Below the pieces are notes generated by a model. It saw only the letters and a program-made list of their open reading frames with translations. It ran no database searches and was not told the origin of the DNA. A stretch of DNA of 64,000 nucleotides, from contig JBASOJ010000079.1 in NCBI GenBank assembly GCA_049658145.1, positions 1-64,000 of the forward strand, given 5' to 3'. Numbering within the stretch: position 1 is the stretch's first letter; each line of letters opens with the position of its first letter. Position numbers and translations under genes: made by a program. The stretch comes from UBA6100 sp049658145 (lineage in GTDB: Bacteria > Actinomycetota > Coriobacteriia > Anaerosomatales > Anaerosomataceae). This document shows, piece after piece, positions 8,720 through 17,464 of the stretch.

Positions 8720-10183
8720 GTGGACTTCCCGCTGCTCACGGTCATCGTGTTCCTCCCGCTCGCCGGATCGGTGCTCGCAGCGATCCTCGGCGGCCGCCCC
8801 GGCGCCGCTCGCTGGACCGCCGCGCTCGTCGCCGCGGTCGACCTCGCGCTTGTCGCGTGGCTCGTGGCGCGCTTCGACACCACGGTAGGCATGCAGTTCG
8901 TCGAGAACGTGGCGTGGGTGCCCCAGGTGGGCATCTCCTACCACCTCGCGGTCGATGGCATCTCGCTCGCGATGGTGGCGCTCTCGGCGCTGCTGACGCT
9001 GCTCGCGGTGGTGGCCTCGTGGAACACCGAGAGGAAGCCGGCCATGTGGTTCTCGATGCTGCTCCTGCTCGAGGTGGGCATGAACGGCGTCTTCCTCGCG
9101 ATGGACTTCGTGTTGTTCTACGTCTTCTGGGAACTCGTGCTCGTCCCGATGTACTTCCTGATCGCCACGTGGGGCGGTCCCCGGCGCGAGTACGCCTCGG
9201 TCAAGTTCTTCCTCTACACGCTCTTCGGCAGCGTGTTCATGCTGGTGGGCATCATCGCGCTGTACCTGCAGACGGGCACGTTCGATATCCTCGCGATGGC
9301 CGAGGCCGGCGGGCTCGACCCGCAGTTCCAGTGGTGGGTGTTCGCCGCGTTCTTCCTCGGCTTCGCGGTGAAGGTCCCGATCTTCCCGCTGCACACCTGG
9401 CTTCCCGACGCGCACGTCGAGGCGCCTACGGCGGCGTCGGTGCTGCTCGCCGGCATCCTGCTCAAGATGGGCTCGTACGGCTTCTTGCGCATATCGCTGC
9501 CCATCCTCCCCGATGCGGCTCGCCAGTGGAGCGGCTTCATCGCCGCGCTCGCGGTGATCTCGATCGTCTATGGCGCGGCGGTCGCCTTTGCGCAGACCGA
9601 CATGAAGAAGCTCGTCGCGTACTCGTCGGTCTCGCACATGGGCTTCGTGATGCTCGGCATCGCCTCGCTCACTCCCGAAGGGCTCAACGGCGCGGTGGCC
9701 GTCATGTTCAGCCACGGCGTGGTGACCGGCATGCTCTTCTTCCTGGTCGGCATGGTCTACGAGCGCACGCACACGCGCATGATCGCCGACGTCTCCGGTC
9801 TCTCCTCGAAGGTGCCGGTGGCAGGCGGTCTGCTCGCGTTCGCATCGTTCGCATCGCTCGGCCTGCCGGGGTTGTCCGGCTTCGTGGGCGAGTTCCTGAG
9901 CCTGATCGGCGCGTGGAGTTCGGATATCGCGCCGGGGTGGGTCGTCCTCGCTGCGGTTGGTGTGCTGCTCGCCGCCGCGTACATGCTCTGGCTCGTGCAG
10001 CGCGTCGTCCTCGGCACGCCGACGCCCGCTGTTGAGAAGATCAGCGATCTCAGCGTTCGCGAGGTCGCGGTGCTCGTTCCGCTGGTGGCGCTCACGCTCA
10101 CGGTCGGCCTGTACTGGGACGCGCTGCTGCGTTTCACCGACCCGGCCGTGCAGACTGTGCTGTCGCTGATGGGCGGCGCCTAG
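8720..10183 (+). CDS. nuoM: NADH-quinone oxidoreductase subunit M
   Basis: This antiporter-like proton channel subunit has 487 residues and about 14 helices. Motifs seen are FYVFWELVLVPMYFLI (with the channel Glu), KVPIFPLHTWLPDAHVEAP and TDMKKLVAYSSVSHMGFV. The start is a GTG at 8720, three bases after the nuoL stop. Confidence 0.97.
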   Translation: MDFPLLTVIVFLPLAGSVLAAILGGRPGAARWTAALVAAVDLALVAWLVARFDTTVGMQFVENVAWVPQVGISYHLAVDGISLAMVALSALLTLLAVVASWNTERKPAMWFSMLLLLEVGMNGVFLAMDFVLFYVFWELVLVPMYFLIATWGGPRREYASVKFFLYTLFGSVFMLVGIIALYLQTGTFDILAMAEAGGLDPQFQWWVFAAFFLGFAVKVPIFPLHTWLPDAHVEAPTAASVLLAGILLKMGSYGFLRISLPILPDAARQWSGFIAALAVISIVYGAAVAFAQTDMKKLVAYSSVSHMGFVMLGIASLTPEGLNGAVAVMFSHGVVTGMLFFLVGMVYERTHTRMIADVSGLSSKVPVAGGLLAFASFASLGLPGLSGFVGEFLSLIGAWSSDIAPGWVVLAAVGVLLAAAYMLWLVQRVVLGTPTPAVEKISDLSVREVAVLVPLVALTLTVGLYWDALLRFTDPAVQTVLSLMGGA

Positions 10184-10184
10184 C

Positions 10185-11552
10185 ATGTCGGGTCTCTGGG
10201 GACTCGCACCCGAGTTCATCGCGCTCCTCGGCGCGCTCGTCGCCCTGTTCGCGGACGCTATCGTGCGTGACGGACGGGCCGCAGCCCGGGCTGGCGCGTT
10301 GGCGGCGGCTGTCGCCGCGCTGGTCGCGGTCGTCATCGGGCCGGGCGCCGAGCTCTTCGGCGGCATGCTCGTGCTCGATGAGACCGCCGTGTTCGCCCGT
10401 GTGGCCGTGCTCGCGCTCGCGGGCGTGTGGCTGCTGTGGGTCGCCGGGCGCGGGACGGCCCCCGAACGATCCGCCGAGGCGGTGGCGCTCGCGCTCTTCT
10501 CGGCGGTGGGCGGCATGCTCATGGTCTCGGCCCGTGACCTGATCGTGCTCTTCATCTCACTCGAGCTCTCCACCATGCCGGCCTACGTGCTCATCGGCTA
10601 CCGGCGCGGTGATGCACGCGGCCTCGAGGGCGCGCTCAAGTACTTCCTGCTCTCGATGCTCACCAGCCTCGTGCTGCTCTACGGCCTGTCGTTCGCCTAC
10701 GGGCTTGCGGGCTCCACGTCCTATGCCGAACTGGCCCTCGGCGGGGGTGGTCTCCTGCGGCAGCTGGCGTTCGTGTTCGTGCTCGTTGGCCTGTTCGCCA
10801 AGCTCTCGGCAGCGCCGTTCCACTACTGGACGCCGGACGCGTATGCGGGAGCCCCGGCGCAGTCGGTGGCGTTCGTCTCCACCGTGCCGAAGGTGGCGGG
10901 CACGGTGGCGCTCGTCCGGCTGGTGGCCGCGTTGGCGCCGGGCGTTGACGACTCCACCATGATCTTGATCGCTGCGGCGCTCATCTCGATGCTGGTCGGC
11001 AATCTCGCCGCGTATCCGCAGAGCGACATCCGGCGCCTCATGGCATATTCGGGCGTCGCACACACGGGCTACATCCTGCTTGCACTCGCGAGCGGCGCCA
11101 CCGGCGGTGCGGCCGCCGTCTTCTATGCGGTCGCTTACGCGATTCCCTCGATGGCGATCATGCTGCTCGCCGCCGAGGAAGGGACGTCGCTCGATGATCT
11201 TGGCGGGCTCGCCTCCCGCAGGCCGGCGGTCGCCTGGGCCTCGGTGGCATGGCTGCTCTCGCTCGTGGGTATTCCGCCGATGGTCGGCTTCTTCGGGAAG
11301 CTGTATCTGTTCACCTCGGCCGTCCAGGCGGGGCTGCTCGCGCCGGTGCTCGTTGCGGTAGCGATGAGCGTGGTGTCGGCCGGCTACTACTTCAAGATCC
11401 TTCGCGCCGTCTTCTTCGGCGACCGCAGCGATCTGGCGCCTGTCGTGCCGAGTGCGGCCGCCGGTGTGTCGTTCGCGCTCGCCACACTCGCGGTTCTGGC
11501 GCTCGGCGTGCTCGCGTCGCCGGTGCTCCGCTTCCTCGGCATCTCGTTCTAG
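10185..11552 (+). CDS. nuoN: NADH-quinone oxidoreductase subunit N
   Basis: The 455-residue third antiporter-like subunit closes the complex I set. It has LFISLELSTMPAYVLIGY (channel Glu), KLSAAPFHYWTPDAYAGAP and QSDIRRLMAYSGVAHTGYI. It follows nuoM by one base. No nuoE, nuoF or nuoG lies in or around the operon, so the complex lacks the NADH-oxidising module at this locus. Confidence 0.96.
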   Translation: MSGLWGLAPEFIALLGALVALFADAIVRDGRAAARAGALAAAVAALVAVVIGPGAELFGGMLVLDETAVFARVAVLALAGVWLLWVAGRGTAPERSAEAVALALFSAVGGMLMVSARDLIVLFISLELSTMPAYVLIGYRRGDARGLEGALKYFLLSMLTSLVLLYGLSFAYGLAGSTSYAELALGGGGLLRQLAFVFVLVGLFAKLSAAPFHYWTPDAYAGAPAQSVAFVSTVPKVAGTVALVRLVAALAPGVDDSTMILIAAALISMLVGNLAAYPQSDIRRLMAYSGVAHTGYILLALASGATGGAAAVFYAVAYAIPSMAIMLLAAEEGTSLDDLGGLASRRPAVAWASVAWLLSLVGIPPMVGFFGKLYLFTSAVQAGLLAPVLVAVAMSVVSAGYYFKILRAVFFGDRSDLAPVVPSAAAGVSFALATLAVLALGVLASPVLRFLGISF

Positions 11553-11561
11553 AGCCCCGGC

Positions 11562-12026
11562 ATGAGGCTCGATCTCATCTGCGTGGGCAAGCTGAAGGAG
11601 CGCCACTGGCGCGAGGCGGCCGAGGAGTACCTGAAGCGGCTTGGGCCGTACGCGCGCATCGCTGTGACCGAGGTGCCCGATCGGGACGTGACCGCCGATG
11701 AGACGCGGGCGCTCGAGGCCGAGGCGGCGGGCATCGTGCGCGCCATTCCAGAGGGCGCGACGGTCGCCGTCCTGGAGATCGGTGGAACGGCGCGCACCTC
11801 GGAGGCGTTCGCCGGGTGGCTCGAGGCGCTCGGTGTCGAGGGTCGGAGCCACGTGGCCTTCGTGATCGGCGGAGCGGCGGGTCTGCACGCTGACGTGCTC
11901 GCGCGCGCTGACGAGCGGATCTCACTCGGAGCGCTGACGCTTCCCCACCAGCTGGCGCGGGTCGTCTTACTCGAGCAGCTCTACCGGGCGTTTCGCATCA
12001 TCCGCGGCGAGCCGTACCATAGGTGA
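11562..12026 (+). CDS. rlmH: 23S rRNA (pseudouridine1915-N3)-methyltransferase RlmH
   Basis: This 154-residue SPOUT-fold enzyme methylates pseudouridine 1915 in helix 69 of 23S rRNA. The N terminus MRLDLICVGKLKERHWREAAEEYLKR, read in pieces, matches the family, as do the knot region AFVIGGAAGLHADV and the C terminus LLEQLYRAFRIIRGEPYH. It sits nine bases after nuoN and may share the transcript. Confidence 0.96.
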   Translation: MRLDLICVGKLKERHWREAAEEYLKRLGPYARIAVTEVPDRDVTADETRALEAEAAGIVRAIPEGATVAVLEIGGTARTSEAFAGWLEALGVEGRSHVAFVIGGAAGLHADVLARADERISLGALTLPHQLARVVLLEQLYRAFRIIRGEPYHR

Positions 12027-12028
12027 TC

Positions 12029-12442
12029 ATGGGACCTCAGGTTCACCTGAAGCTGACGCGCATCTGGGCGATGGAGGAGGGCTTCTCCGAACGGGAGGCC
12101 GAGTTCATCGCGCACGCTGATAGCGGTTTCGACCGGCGGTATCCCGCGCGAGCCTCGTTCGTGAACATCACACGCCACTTCGCGCCCACCGCGTGGATAT
12201 GGTCGCTCAGGTATCTCGGCCTGGCAGCGCGCTGGGGCGACCTGATGATGCTCGGCTACTCGCTGCACTGCGCGCAGGACGGTGTGGCACACGGGCGCAT
12301 CGGGACGCGTCATCTCGTGCAGGCGACGGGGCTTCGGCCCAACCCGGATGTCTGGGAGACATCGCCCGCGGGCGTCAAACGTCGCACCGAGGCGGTCACC
12401 CGGGAACGGCTGCGGCGCTTCAGGAAACTGCGCGCGGTCTAG
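12029..12442 (+). CDS. Small zinc-dependent phospholipase C-like protein
   Basis: A 137-residue soluble protein with LGYSLHCAQDGVAHGR near residue 76. The spaced His and Asp residues (LHxxQDxxxHG) recall the metal-binding helix of zinc-dependent phospholipase C/S1-P1-type families. It is much shorter than full enzymes of this fold (usually 200-280 residues), so it may be a minimal or non-catalytic version. The ATG at 12029 is preceded closely by AGGTGA; a GTG at 12023 overlapping the rlmH stop is an alternative. It is convergent with the next gene and the two share the bases CTAG at their stops. Confidence 0.6.
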   Translation: MGPQVHLKLTRIWAMEEGFSEREAEFIAHADSGFDRRYPARASFVNITRHFAPTAWIWSLRYLGLAARWGDLMMLGYSLHCAQDGVAHGRIGTRHLVQATGLRPNPDVWETSPAGVKRRTEAVTRERLRRFRKLRAV

Positions 12443-12672
12443 ACGACTTTGGTGACGACGACCTCGACGCCCCACTGCTTCGCGAGATCCGCGCCGAGGG
12501 CAGCAGCCTCGTCATAGCCGTGGAACATGCCCTTCGGCTTGGTCGAGCCGTCCTCGAACCCGAGTGCGACCCACCATAGGCCGCCTTCGGTGGCGGCGCC
12601 GATGCGGTCGACGCGGATGTGGGCGACCTGGTGCCCTTCGGCCGATACGTCCGTGCTATCGAGCAGTCCCAT
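12439..12672 (-). CDS. Hypothetical small protein
   Basis: A 77-residue protein I do not recognise. It is rich in Gly, Val and Ala with no membrane segment. The middle contains GGLWWVALGFEDGSTKPKGMFHGYDEAAALGADLAKQWG in pieces, reminiscent of small single-domain alpha/beta proteins that match a residue-substitution scale (DUF2188-like), but that resemblance is weak. Its stop codon overlaps that of the convergent gene by four bases. The coding potential is supported by the absence of a better frame and by codon usage like that of its neighbours. Confidence 0.6.
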   Translation of the reverse strand: MGLLDSTDVSAEGHQVAHIRVDRIGAATEGGLWWVALGFEDGSTKPKGMFHGYDEAAALGADLAKQWGVEVVVTKVV

Positions 12673-12818
12673 GATGCCTCACCACACTCTCCCATAGTGT
12701 TCATTCCCAGATGGTGCCCCTCGGCGACTGCACGGTGCGTGCCAAGGCAGCACCCCCGGAGCGGTTCGGGGTTCGGCGACAATCGCGCACGACGGAGCGG
12801 GGACCGGCCTGCGCTTCG

Positions 12819-12848
12819 TTGCCGTCGCGCGCGGCCGAGGGGTATCCT
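12819..12848 (+). promoter_or_regulatory. argS promoter giving a near-leaderless transcript
   Basis: A -35 box TTGCCG (12819-12824), an 18-base spacer and a -10 box TATCCT (12843-12848) stand just nine bases before the argS ATG at 12858. Transcription starting six to eight bases after the -10 box would leave only 1-4 bases of leader. No ribosome-binding sequence is present before the ATG. Confidence 0.6.
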
Positions 12849-12857
12849 GATTGCCCG

Positions 12858-14621
12858 ATGCCGACGATCCCGAAGGAGCGCGACCGCGTGCGCGACACCC
12901 TGAACGCAGCCATCACCGCCACACTCGAAGCCGCGATTGCGGCGGGGCGGCTACCGCTCGACGCGCTGCCGAAGGTATCGGTGGAGCGACCGCGCGACCG
13001 CTCACACGGCGACTGGTCCACCAATGTCGCCCTCGTCTCGGCCAAGCTGGCCGGCATGTCTTCTCGCGAGATCGCCGAGCTGGTGGCTGCGGACCTGCGC
13101 GAGCGCCTGGCGGGGACAGCGGATGCCGTCGAGGTCGCCGGGCCGGGCTTCATCAACATCCGTCTCGCGCGCGGCGTGGTCTCGGATGTGGTGACGCGGG
13201 TGCGGGAGCAGGGCGACGCGTTCGGCGCGGGCGAACGCAGCGGCAGACGGGTGCAGGTGGAGTTCGTCTCGGCCAACCCGGTGGGGCCGATGCATGTCGG
13301 TCACGGCAGGTGGGCGGCGCTCGGCGACTCGATCGCCCGGATCCTCGCACACGCGGGCGACGATGTGCAGCGAGAGTTCTACGTCAACGACGCCGGCGTG
13401 CAGATGGACATCTTCGCGGTGAGCGTCTCGGCGCGGTATCTCGAGCTCTGCGGCCGCGAGGTCGATTTCCCGGAAGACGGCTACCGCGGCGCCTACATCA
13501 TCGACATCGCGCGCGAGATCCTCGATGCCGAGGGCGAGCGGTGGGCGGATGCGGACGCCGACGAGCGGGAAGCGCACTTCAAGGAGCAGGCGTACGCGGC
13601 CGTGCTCGAACACCTGAAGCACGTGCTACATGGCATGGGCGTCGACTTCGACGTGTGGTTCTCCGAGCGCACGCTGCATGCACCCGGTCCCGACGGCGGG
13701 CAGACCGCCATCGAGCGCGGTATAGCTCGGCTTCGCGAGGCGGGATACCTCTTCGAGCACGAGGGCGCCCTATGGTTCCGGTCGACCGACTTTGGTGACG
13801 ACAAGGACCGCGTGCTCGTGAAGGCCGACGGCTCGTACACCTACTTCGCCGCCGACGTGGCGTACCACGCCGACAAGTACGACCGCGGATTCGATCTCGT
13901 GATCGACATCTGGGGCGCCGACCATCACGGCTACGTGAAGCGTATGGAGTCGGCCGTGGCCGCCCTCGGCCACCCCGGCAAGCTCGAGGTCATCATCGGC
14001 CAGATGGTGAACCTCTTCCGCAACGGCGAGGTCGTGCGCATGAGCAAGCGCACGGGTGAGATGGTCACCTTCGAGGACCTGCTCGACGAGGTGGGTGCCG
14101 ACGCCGCGCGCTACTTCTTCCTGCGCCGCTCCACCGACCAGCCCGTGGACTTCGACATCGCACTCGCCAAGCAGCGCTCCGCGGACAACCCCGTGTACTA
14201 CGTGCAGTACGCGCATGCGCGCATCTGCTCGCTGCTGCGCAAGGCGGCCGGCGCCGACACGGCCGATGAGAGCGTGGACGTGGCAGCGGTCGCCTCGGGC
14301 ATCGCTGCCGATGAGGTCGCGCTCGCGCTTCTCGGCGCCGATGCGGGCACCCTGGCCGCGGAGGCCGAACTTGGGCTCCTGCGCAAGCTTGCCGAGTTCC
14401 CCGAGGTCGTGGAGATCGCTGCCCGCCAGCGCGCGCCGCACAAGCTCACCACCTATGCCGAGGATCTCGCTGCCGCGTTCCACCAGTTCTACACGCACTG
14501 TCAGGTGGTCGTGGAGGATCCGCAGCTGCGCAGCGCGCGACTGGCGTTGGCCGACGCGGCACGCATCGTGCTCGCCCGCTCACTCGGACTTCTCGGCGTG
14601 TCCGCACCGCAGCGCATGTAG
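12858..14621 (+). CDS. argS: Arginyl-tRNA synthetase
   Basis: This class I synthetase charges tRNA-Arg. The 587-residue protein has the N-terminal Add1 domain, the HIGH-type motif as HVGH (146-149), the KMSKS region as MSKR (395-398) and a C-terminal anticodon-binding helical domain that ends LARSLGLLGVSAPQRM. The ATG at 12858 gives MPTIPKERDRV, a normal family start. An upstream in-frame ATG at 12711 would add 49 unrelated residues across the promoter, so it was rejected. Confidence 0.97.
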   Translation: MPTIPKERDRVRDTLNAAITATLEAAIAAGRLPLDALPKVSVERPRDRSHGDWSTNVALVSAKLAGMSSREIAELVAADLRERLAGTADAVEVAGPGFINIRLARGVVSDVVTRVREQGDAFGAGERSGRRVQVEFVSANPVGPMHVGHGRWAALGDSIARILAHAGDDVQREFYVNDAGVQMDIFAVSVSARYLELCGREVDFPEDGYRGAYIIDIAREILDAEGERWADADADEREAHFKEQAYAAVLEHLKHVLHGMGVDFDVWFSERTLHAPGPDGGQTAIERGIARLREAGYLFEHEGALWFRSTDFGDDKDRVLVKADGSYTYFAADVAYHADKYDRGFDLVIDIWGADHHGYVKRMESAVAALGHPGKLEVIIGQMVNLFRNGEVVRMSKRTGEMVTFEDLLDEVGADAARYFFLRRSTDQPVDFDIALAKQRSADNPVYYVQYAHARICSLLRKAAGADTADESVDVAAVASGIAADEVALALLGADAGTLAAEAELGLLRKLAEFPEVVEIAARQRAPHKLTTYAEDLAAAFHQFYTHCQVVVEDPQLRSARLALADAARIVLARSLGLLGVSAPQRM

Positions 14622-14657
14622 CCGCACGTCCCCCGCGATGCTCCGGCGCGGTGCCGC

Positions 14658-14687
14658 TTCGCGCCGCGCCGTGCACTCGTGTATCCT
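14658..14687 (+). promoter_or_regulatory. Putative lysA promoter
   Basis: TTCGCG (14658-14663) and TATCCT (14682-14687) are 18 bases apart. The lysA ribosome site AGGGGAGGAAGA follows about 25 bases downstream. The -10 box matches the TATCCT seen before argS and other genes here; the -35 box is weak. Confidence 0.45.
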
Positions 14688-14728
14688 CTCCCGTACCTGA
14701 TGACGCTCTTAGGGGAGGAAGATCCGCG

Positions 14729-16090
14729 ATGGCACGCCCCACCACTCCGCATCCGCCCGCTACTCCCGACCAGCTGACAGCGGCCGATCTCATGCCGGTC
14801 CTGCCGCTCACCGCCGAGGTCAAGGACGGTCACCTGTGGATCGGTGGCGTGGACACTGTCACCCTTGCGCGAGAGGCGGGCACGGCTCTCTACGTCATGG
14901 ACGAGGAGAGCATCCGCACCCAGCTCGCCGAGTACGTGAAGTGGACGCGCTACCACTGGAAGGACGTGGACGTCGTCTACGCCGGCAAGGCGTTCCTCTC
15001 GCTTGCCATGGTGAAGATCGTCGCCGAGGAGGACTGCTGTCTGCTCTGCGCTTCGGGTGGCGAGCTCGCCTACGCGGTGCGGGCAGGCTTCCCGATGGAG
15101 CGGGTGCAGATGCACGGCAACAACAAGACGCTCGCCGAACTCGGCGAGGCGCTCGATGCCGGCATCGGCCGCATCGTGGTGGACAACTTCGAGGAGATGG
15201 AGCGCCTCTCGGTACTTGCCGCCGAGCGCGGCGTGACGCAGCGGGTCCTCATCCGTGTCACGCCCGGCGTGGCCGCCGACACCCACGACTTCATCATGAC
15301 CGGCGCCGAGGACTCCAAGTTCGGCTTCGGGCTCAACCAGGGGCTTGCGATGGAGGCGATCAAGCGCGCCATCGACCTTCCCGGCATCGAGTTCGAGGGC
15401 CTGCACATGCACATCGGCAGCCAGATCTTCGCGCTGCGCAGCTTTGCGAAGGCGATCGAGGTCATGGTCACCTTCATGCGCGACATCCGGGCCGAGACCG
15501 GTCATGCGGTCCGCATGCTCGACGTTGGCGGTGGTCTCGGCGTTGCCTACGGAGTGCCCGACGAGCCGTCCAGCGTGAAGGACTTCGGCAAGGTCGTCGT
15601 CGACGGCATCAAGGAGGAGTGCGAGAAGCACCGCCTCGCCGTGCCGCGCATGGCGGTGGAGCCCGGCCGGTCGATCGTGGCGAACGCGGGTGTGACGCTC
15701 TACACCGTGGGTTCGATCAAGGAGATCCCCGGCATCCGCACGTATGTGGCCGTCGACGGTGGGATGTCTGACAACATCCGGACCTCGCTCTACGACGCTC
15801 ACTACGAGGCGCTGCTCGCGAACAAGGCGGACCAGCCGCGCGAGATGGTCGCCACGATCGCGGGCAAGCACTGCGAGAGCGGTGACATCGTCGTGCGCGA
15901 TGCGCCTCTGCAGCATCCTGAGGTGGGCGACGTGGTGTGCGTATGCGCAACCGGTGCCTACTGTCAGTCGATGAGCAGTAACTACAACAAGCAGGTGCGA
16001 CCGGGCGTCGTGTTCGTGCGTGACGGCGAGTGGCGCTGGTCACTTCGGCGGGAGACGTACGACGATCTCATGAAGAGCGATCTGGGGTAG
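14729..16090 (+). CDS. lysA: Diaminopimelate decarboxylase
   Basis: This PLP enzyme (alanine racemase fold) converts meso-diaminopimelate to lysine, the last step of lysine synthesis. The 453-residue protein has the PLP-lysine motif YAGKA (Lys87), HMHIGSQ, the glycine-rich LDVGGGLGV and CESGD near the C terminus. The ATG at 14729 has an excellent ribosome site (GGGGAGGAAGA). The N terminus is ~20 residues longer and Pro/Thr-rich compared with the minimal family form. hom and thrB follow on the same strand. Confidence 0.96.
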   Translation: MARPTTPHPPATPDQLTAADLMPVLPLTAEVKDGHLWIGGVDTVTLAREAGTALYVMDEESIRTQLAEYVKWTRYHWKDVDVVYAGKAFLSLAMVKIVAEEDCCLLCASGGELAYAVRAGFPMERVQMHGNNKTLAELGEALDAGIGRIVVDNFEEMERLSVLAAERGVTQRVLIRVTPGVAADTHDFIMTGAEDSKFGFGLNQGLAMEAIKRAIDLPGIEFEGLHMHIGSQIFALRSFAKAIEVMVTFMRDIRAETGHAVRMLDVGGGLGVAYGVPDEPSSVKDFGKVVVDGIKEECEKHRLAVPRMAVEPGRSIVANAGVTLYTVGSIKEIPGIRTYVAVDGGMSDNIRTSLYDAHYEALLANKADQPREMVATIAGKHCESGDIVVRDAPLQHPEVGDVVCVCATGAYCQSMSSNYNKQVRPGVVFVRDGEWRWSLRRETYDDLMKSDLG

Positions 16091-16119
16091 GAGGCGAGGG
16101 CGCGCGAACGGCCGTGCGC

Positions 16120-16125
16120 TATACT
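16120..16125 (+). promoter_or_regulatory. -10 element upstream of hom
   Basis: TATACT lies 50 bases before the hom ATG, in the short gap after lysA. No convincing -35 box was seen. It would allow hom-thrB to be expressed separately from lysA. Confidence 0.4.
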
Positions 16126-16174
16126 CGGCCTGTGGGCACCGGCCGTCCGCATCCCCGCGTGAAAGGCGTCCAGC

Positions 16175-17461
16175 ATGCGTACGATCAGAGTCGGCCTCGT
16201 CGGACTGGGCACCGTCGGCAGCGGTGTCGTCGAGATCCTCAAGCGGCACGGAGAGCAGTTCTGCACGCGATCCGGCGTCGCGCTCGAACTCGCGAAGTGC
16301 GCCGACCGCAATCTGTCGCGTGCCGAGGCGCTCGCGCTCGCCCCCGGGGTCTTCACCACCGACGTCGCGGAGATCATCGGCGATCCCTCCATCGACGTGG
16401 TCGTCGAACTCGTGGGCGGTACGGGTGTCGCCCGCACGATCGTGCTCGACGCCCTGACTGCCGGAAAGTCGGTGGTCACGGCGAACAAGGCGCTCATGGC
16501 CACACACGGTGAAGAGGTCATGCACGCTGCCGAGACAGCGGGTGTGGACATCCTCTTCGAGGCAAGCGTCGGCGGCGGCATACCCATCATCGGCCCGCTG
16601 AAGCACAGCCTGGTGAGTAACGAGATCCAGGCGGTCTACGGCATCGTGAACGGCACCACGAACTACATGCTCACACGGATGGCTGAAGACGGTCTCGACT
16701 ACGAGGCCGCGCTCGCCGAGGCCCAGGCGCGCGGTTTCGCCGAGGCGGACCCCACTGCGGACGTGGACGGGCTCGACGCCGCCGCCAAGATCGCCATCCT
16801 GGCTTCGATCGCCTTCAACTCGCGCGTGACCTTCGCCGATGTGCCCACCGAGGGCATACGCACGATCGCTCCCACCGACATCGCGTACGCGCAGGAGACG
16901 GGCTACGCCATCAAGCTGATGGCCATCGGCAAGCGCACCCCCGAAGGGCTCGAGATCCGCGTCCAGCCGACGATGATCCGTGCCGACCATCCTCTCGCGA
17001 AGGTCAACGGCGTCTACAACGCGATCTACGTCGTGGGCGACGCGGTCGGCGAGACCATGTTCTTCGGCGAGGGGGCGGGGTCGCTGCCTGCGGCGTCCGC
17101 CGTGGTGGGGGACATCATAGAGGCCGCCCGCCACATCCAGGGGGACTGCCGCGCGCTGGTCGGCTGCACGTGCACGGAGCACCTGCCGGTCCGCGACATC
17201 GCCGATCTCACCACCTCGTACTACCTGCGACTCCACGTGCGCGACGAGCCCGGCGTGCTCGCGGCCATCGCCGGCATCTTCGGCGAGCACGGTGTGTCGC
17301 TCGCATCAGTGATCCAGAAGCACGCCGAGGACGGTGGCGCAGAGATCGTGTGGATCACTCACCGCGCCGCCGAGCGCGATGTACGCGCGGCGCTCGCAGC
17401 GATCGAGGCGCTCGAGGTCGTGGACGCGGTCGGTTCGGTCCTGCGCGTGGAGGAGTTGTAG
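16175..17461 (+). CDS. hom: Homoserine dehydrogenase with ACT domain
   Basis: The enzyme reduces aspartate semialdehyde to homoserine. The 428-residue protein has the Rossmann motif GLGTVGSG (10-17), the signature TANKALMATHG and the catalytic-region block GIVNGTTNYMLTRM. A C-terminal ACT domain (about 350-425, starting YYLRLHVRDEPGVLAAIAGIFGEHGVS in pieces) is the usual threonine feedback site. It is followed four bases later by thrB. thrC is not in the window. Confidence 0.97.
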   Translation: MRTIRVGLVGLGTVGSGVVEILKRHGEQFCTRSGVALELAKCADRNLSRAEALALAPGVFTTDVAEIIGDPSIDVVVELVGGTGVARTIVLDALTAGKSVVTANKALMATHGEEVMHAAETAGVDILFEASVGGGIPIIGPLKHSLVSNEIQAVYGIVNGTTNYMLTRMAEDGLDYEAALAEAQARGFAEADPTADVDGLDAAAKIAILASIAFNSRVTFADVPTEGIRTIAPTDIAYAQETGYAIKLMAIGKRTPEGLEIRVQPTMIRADHPLAKVNGVYNAIYVVGDAVGETMFFGEGAGSLPAASAVVGDIIEAARHIQGDCRALVGCTCTEHLPVRDIADLTTSYYLRLHVRDEPGVLAAIAGIFGEHGVSLASVIQKHAEDGGAEIVWITHRAAERDVRAALAAIEALEVVDAVGSVLRVEEL

Positions 17462-17464
17462 CCC

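Noticed and set aside
7178..10576. A 1,132-codon open frame on the minus strand opposite nuoL, nuoM and nuoN
   Set aside because: Its product is a run of Arg, His, Glu and Asp without domains. It mirrors the GC-rich third-codon pattern of the nuo genes, which are certain.
12711..12857. N-terminal extension of argS
   Set aside because: It covers the promoter and adds 49 residues unlike any arginyl-tRNA synthetase.
16091..16174. Riboswitch or T-box leader before hom or lysA
   Set aside because: The gaps are short and contain no specifier stem, T-box sequence or attenuator.
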